Shown here piece after piece: positions 4,582 to 6,938 of a stretch of 6,938 nucleotides of DNA. This stretch comes from CAYPGT01 sp964512985 (lineage in GTDB: Bacteria > Cyanobacteriota > Vampirovibrionia > LMEP-6097): contig CAZELI010000057.1 in assembly GCA_964512985.1 (NCBI GenBank), positions 1 to 6,938 of the forward strand. The letters run 5' to 3'. Numbering within the stretch: position 1 is the first letter of the stretch; every line of letters starts with the position of its first letter. A program made the position numbers and the translations under genes. Under the pieces are notes generated by a model. It worked only from the letters and a program-made list of their open reading frames with translations. It was not told the origin of the DNA and did not search any database.

Positions 4582-5427
4582 ATGGCCCTCAAGAAACGTA
4601 AACCTACTACTCCAGGTTCTCGCGGAACAATTCTGTTAGACCGTAGCGATGTAACTACATCTACTCCTGAAAGAACTTTAATTAAGAAACTGAAGAAAGA
4701 TACCGGCAGAAACAGTTCTGGTCGGATTACTTGTCGTCATAAGGGCGGCGGTAATAAGAAGAAGTACCGTATGGTGGACTTCAAGCGCAATAAGCATGGC
4801 ATCAAGGCTAAAGTTAAGTCGATAGAATACGATCCTAACCGTAACGTTCACATTGCTTTACTTGTATATGATGATGGTGAGAAAAGATACATTCTTTGTC
4901 CTAAGGATTTAGTAATTGGTGCAGTCGTAGAATCAGGACCAGAAGCAGATATCAAGCCTGGTAACGCACTTTCACTGAACGATATACCTCTCGGTACTAT
5001 GGTTCACAACATTGAGATGGTGCCTGGTAAGGGTGCACAAATGGTGAGATCAGCTGGTAACTCAGCTCAGTTCTTAGCAAGAGAAAACAATTTAGCGACA
5101 CTAAGATTACCGTCTGGTGAGATGCGTAGAGTTCCTTCTGATTGTATGGCTACTATCGGTGAGCTTGGTAATTCAGATTGGAAGAACATTGTTTGGGGTA
5201 AAGCTGGTCGCAAGAGATATCTAGGTGTTAGACCTACAGTTCGTGGTTCAGTTATGAACCCTGTAGATCACCCTCACGGTGGTGGAGAAGGTAAGTGTCC
5301 TATCGGTGGTATTCCTAAATCACCTTGGGGTAAACGTCTCGGTAAGAAGACACGTACGCCTAAGAAACAATCAGGAAAACTAATTATCACTAACCGTAAA
5401 GGTAAGAAGATTGGAGCGACAGTCTAA
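4582..5427 (+). CDS. rplB: 50S ribosomal protein L2
   Basis: At 281 residues this has full L2 length. L2 binds 23S rRNA, is among the most conserved ribosomal proteins, and supports subunit joining and the peptidyl-transferase region. Clear L2 hallmarks are TPGSRG (10-15), GRNSSGRITCRHKGGGNKKKYR (42-63; the family has GRN-x-x-G-x-I-T-x-R-H-x-G-G-G), IEYDPNRN (81-88), AGNSAQFLARE (158-168), LPSGEMR (176-182) and GSVMNPVDHPHGGGEG (222-237), where His230 matches the functionally important His229 of E. coli. The ATG at 4582 is chosen because AAAGGA (4569-4574) lies 7 bases upstream and MALKKRKPTTPGSRG fits known L2 starts; an in-frame ATG at 4525 would add 19 atypical residues. It is the first gene of this cluster; rpsS follows after 19 bases. 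Confidence 0.98.
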   Translation: MALKKRKPTTPGSRGTILLDRSDVTTSTPERTLIKKLKKDTGRNSSGRITCRHKGGGNKKKYRMVDFKRNKHGIKAKVKSIEYDPNRNVHIALLVYDDGEKRYILCPKDLVIGAVVESGPEADIKPGNALSLNDIPLGTMVHNIEMVPGKGAQMVRSAGNSAQFLARENNLATLRLPSGEMRRVPSDCMATIGELGNSDWKNIVWGKAGRKRYLGVRPTVRGSVMNPVDHPHGGGEGKCPIGGIPKSPWGKRLGKKTRTPKKQSGKLIITNRKGKKIGATV

Positions 5428-5446
5428 GTTATAAGGAAAATAAAGC

Positions 5447-5734
5447 ATGGCAAGATCACAAAAAAAAGGACCCTACGTACACGAATCTCTTTGGAAGAAG
5501 GTTAAAGAATTACGTGAGAAAAACGAGAAGAAAGTTTTGAAAACTTACAAACGTGCTTCAATGATTCTGCCTGAGATGGTTGGTATGACTATTGCGGTTC
5601 ATAATGGTCGTAAGTTTATTCCTGTATACTGCACAGAGTCTATGGTTGGTCATAGATTGGGTGAGTTTAGTTTAACTAGAACTTTTAAGGGACATGCTGG
5701 TTCTAAGAAAGCTGGTGCTCCAGGAGCTGCTTAA
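5447..5734 (+). CDS. rpsS: 30S ribosomal protein S19
   Basis: At 95 residues this has normal S19 length. S19 sits in the head of the small subunit with S13, near the A site and the inter-subunit bridges. The sequence shows MARSQKKGPYV (1-11; canonical RS-x-KKGP-[FY]-V), TIAVHNGRKFIPVYCTESMVGHRLGEFSLTRTFKGHAG (48-85) with the conserved HNGR, VGH-[RK]-LGEF and TR-x-[FY]-x-GH blocks, and a short basic/Ala/Gly tail. The TYKRASMI segment (33-40) replaces the usual TWSRRSTI and is the main deviation. AAGGA (5433-5437) is a good ribosome binding site. It lies between rplB and rplV in the conserved order. Confidence 0.98.
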   Translation: MARSQKKGPYVHESLWKKVKELREKNEKKVLKTYKRASMILPEMVGMTIAVHNGRKFIPVYCTESMVGHRLGEFSLTRTFKGHAGSKKAGAPGAA

Positions 5735-5759
5735 GTAAGTAAACAAAAGAGAGAAAATT

Positions 5760-6212
5760 ATGTCTGAGAAAACAAAAGAAGAGAATAAAACTGAAGTCAA
5801 GCTATCTAAGGCTAGAATTGGCTTTATGAGACATACTGCTCGTAAAGTGCGTCGTACAGTGGATCTTATTCGTGCGATGACAGCTGGTGAAGCGGTTACT
5901 CAATTAAAATTTCTTCCATACAAAGCATCAGATCCAGTTAGAAAGCTGATTGAGAGTGCTATGGCTAATGCTAGTCATAACCTTGGAGTAGAGAAACCTG
6001 AAGATATGAAGATCTCTCAAATCCTTGTTGATGACGGTGTTACATACAAGAGATGGAGAGCTGCTAATAAGGGAAGAGCGCACAGTATCATGAAGAGAAC
6101 AGCGCAAGTAAGAGTAGTTTTAAGTCATATGAACGCTGCTGAATATGCTAAGTATGTTTGGGATACTTCTAAGCGTAACAAGAAAAATAGGAAGGTTGAA
6201 GCTGCAGCTTAG
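5760..6212 (+). CDS. rplV: 50S ribosomal protein L22
   Basis: At 150 residues this is longer than a typical L22 (about 110). L22 binds 23S rRNA early in assembly, and its beta-hairpin lines the peptide exit tunnel. The core starts near residue 17 (KARIGFMRHTARKVRRTVDLIR, 17-38) and includes LKFLPYKASDPVRKLIESAMANASHN (49-74) and the hairpin/end region DDGVTYKRWRAANKGRAHSIMKRTAQVRVVLS (91-122). About 15 extra N-terminal residues are charged (SEKTKEENKTEVK) and about 27 extra C-terminal residues are basic and Ala-ended (to 150). The ribosome binding site before the ATG is weak (AGAGAG-like). It follows rpsS by 25 bases and precedes rpsC by 35, which fits one operon. Confidence 0.97.
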   Translation: MSEKTKEENKTEVKLSKARIGFMRHTARKVRRTVDLIRAMTAGEAVTQLKFLPYKASDPVRKLIESAMANASHNLGVEKPEDMKISQILVDDGVTYKRWRAANKGRAHSIMKRTAQVRVVLSHMNAAEYAKYVWDTSKRNKKNRKVEAAA

Positions 6213-6247
6213 GCTCAGTGATTAGGACAAAGGGCAAAATAAGTATT

Positions 6248-6938
6248 ATGGGACAGAAAATATCTCCAAAAGCAAATAGATTAGGCATAACTGAAGTTTC
6301 AGACTCAACTACGTTTGCGGAATTCAGAAGCGGTGAGTTCGCTGGCATACTTCAAGAAGACACTGCTATTAGAACTTACGTTAAGAAGAAACTTAAAAAC
6401 GCTGGTGTGAGCAAAGTTCTTATTCAACGCAAACCAGGACAAATCCAAGTAGGAATAGTGACTGCTAGACCAGGTTTGGTGTTCGGTAAAGCTGGTGAAG
6501 GTTTGGAATTGATCAAACGTGAACTTGGAGTTTTAGCTAATAACGAACTTAATTTAGTAGTGAATGTTTTTGAAGTAAACAAGGTGGATTTAGATGCACA
6601 ATTAATTGCAGAATCTATTGCACAACAATTAGAGAGAAGGATCGCTTTCAGACGTGCTACTAAGCAAGCGGTTCAGAGAGGAATGCGTGCTGGTGCTAAA
6701 GGTATTAAGATCATGGTTTCTGGAAGACTTTCTGGTATTGAGATAGCGCGTAGCGAGAAAACTCAAGAAGGTAGTGTTCCAACTCACACTTGGAGAGCTG
6801 ATATCCATTATGGTACTGCTGAAGCTCTTACTACTTATGGAATTATCGGTGTGAAAGTTTGGCTTAATAAGGGTCTACTCAAGCCAGGTGAGAAATCAAG
6901 AATGAACATCAAAGCTGCTGCTGGACAGTCATCTAATA
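6248..6938 (+). CDS. rpsC: 30S ribosomal protein S3 (3' end beyond window)
   Basis: The frame stays open from the ATG at 6248 to the edge: 230 complete codons, against about 230 in E. coli, so little is missing. S3 binds mRNA at the entry of the small subunit and takes part in unwinding. Visible are MGQKISPKANRLGI (1-14; usually MGQKV-x-P-x-G-x-RLGI, so diverged at 5-10), an N-terminal domain with YVKKKLKNAGVSKVLIQRK, a type II KH segment with ARPGLVFGKAGEGLELIK (73-90; GKAG at 80-83 fits the GxxG loop), QLERRIAFRRATKQAVQRGM (127-146) holding the basic residues of the E. coli helicase site, and VPTHTWRADIHYGTAEALTTYGIIGVKVWLNKG (177-209). AAAGGG (6229-6234) lies 13 bases upstream, a slightly long spacing. 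rplP and rpmC would be expected next. Confidence 0.95.
   Translation, partial: MGQKISPKANRLGITEVSDSTTFAEFRSGEFAGILQEDTAIRTYVKKKLKNAGVSKVLIQRKPGQIQVGIVTARPGLVFGKAGEGLELIKRELGVLANNELNLVVNVFEVNKVDLDAQLIAESIAQQLERRIAFRRATKQAVQRGMRAGAKGIKIMVSGRLSGIEIARSEKTQEGSVPTHTWRADIHYGTAEALTTYGIIGVKVWLNKGLLKPGEKSRMNIKAAAGQSSN

Noticed and set aside
6745..6755. Eleven bases of the palindromic repeat (AGCGCGTAGCG) inside rpsC
   Set aside because: This encodes the conserved IARSE region and S3 has normal length, so it is coincidental, not an insertion.
1..6938. CRISPR arrays, tRNA, rRNA or recognisable transposase
   Set aside because: No regular spacer-repeat series, cloverleaf, conserved rRNA sequence or transposase frame was seen on either strand.

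Overview
This AT-rich bacterial window joins two kinds of DNA. On the right (about 4480-6938, + strand) is a ribosomal-protein operon: rplB, rpsS, rplV and rpsC, the last cut off by the window edge. On the left (about 518-4348, - strand) is a tightly spaced run of genes ending in holA, which encodes the delta subunit of DNA polymerase III. A small + strand lipoprotein gene and a palindromic intergenic repeat lie before it. The host is an AT-rich bacterium with lipoproteins. No gene here fixes the phylum; an uncultured lineage such as a non-photosynthetic cyanobacterial relative is possible, but this is only a guess.

Layout: 1-195 is intergenic and carries a GC-rich palindromic repeat (45-76) and a promoter. 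214-513 is a 99-residue putative lipoprotein. 518-1480 (-) is holA, ending 4 bases from the lipoprotein stop. 1503-1763 (-) and 1770-2048 (-) are a DUF4160/DUF2442 pair. 2101-3021 (-) is an unrecognised protein with short SF-type motif repeats in its N-terminal half. 3059-3820 (-) is an unrecognised lipoprotein with a good promoter. 3902-4348 (-) is an unrecognised basic protein. 4349-4581 is the divergent intergenic region, with GGTTA repeats and the rplB promoter. The ribosomal operon follows.

Main observation: the DUF2442-DUF4160 pair sits between two perfect 30-bp direct repeats (1453-1482 and 2065-2094). The left copy is the real start of holA. The right copy is a duplicated holA start that now runs out after 11 codons, just ahead of DUF2442. 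Removing one repeat plus the cassette would place holA 8 bases behind the stop of the 2101-3021 gene. This looks like a small cassette inserted at the 5' end of holA that rebuilt the gene start as it entered.

Other points: the - strand genes without a Shine-Dalgarno sequence have a -10-like hexamer 7-11 bases before their start codons, as expected for leaderless or nearly leaderless mRNAs. The ribosomal genes, DUF4160, the 3902-4348 gene and the small lipoprotein mostly have recognisable Shine-Dalgarno sites. The ribosomal cluster begins at rplB with its own promoter, without the usual rpsJ-rplC-rplD-rplW upstream, so the S10 cluster appears split.
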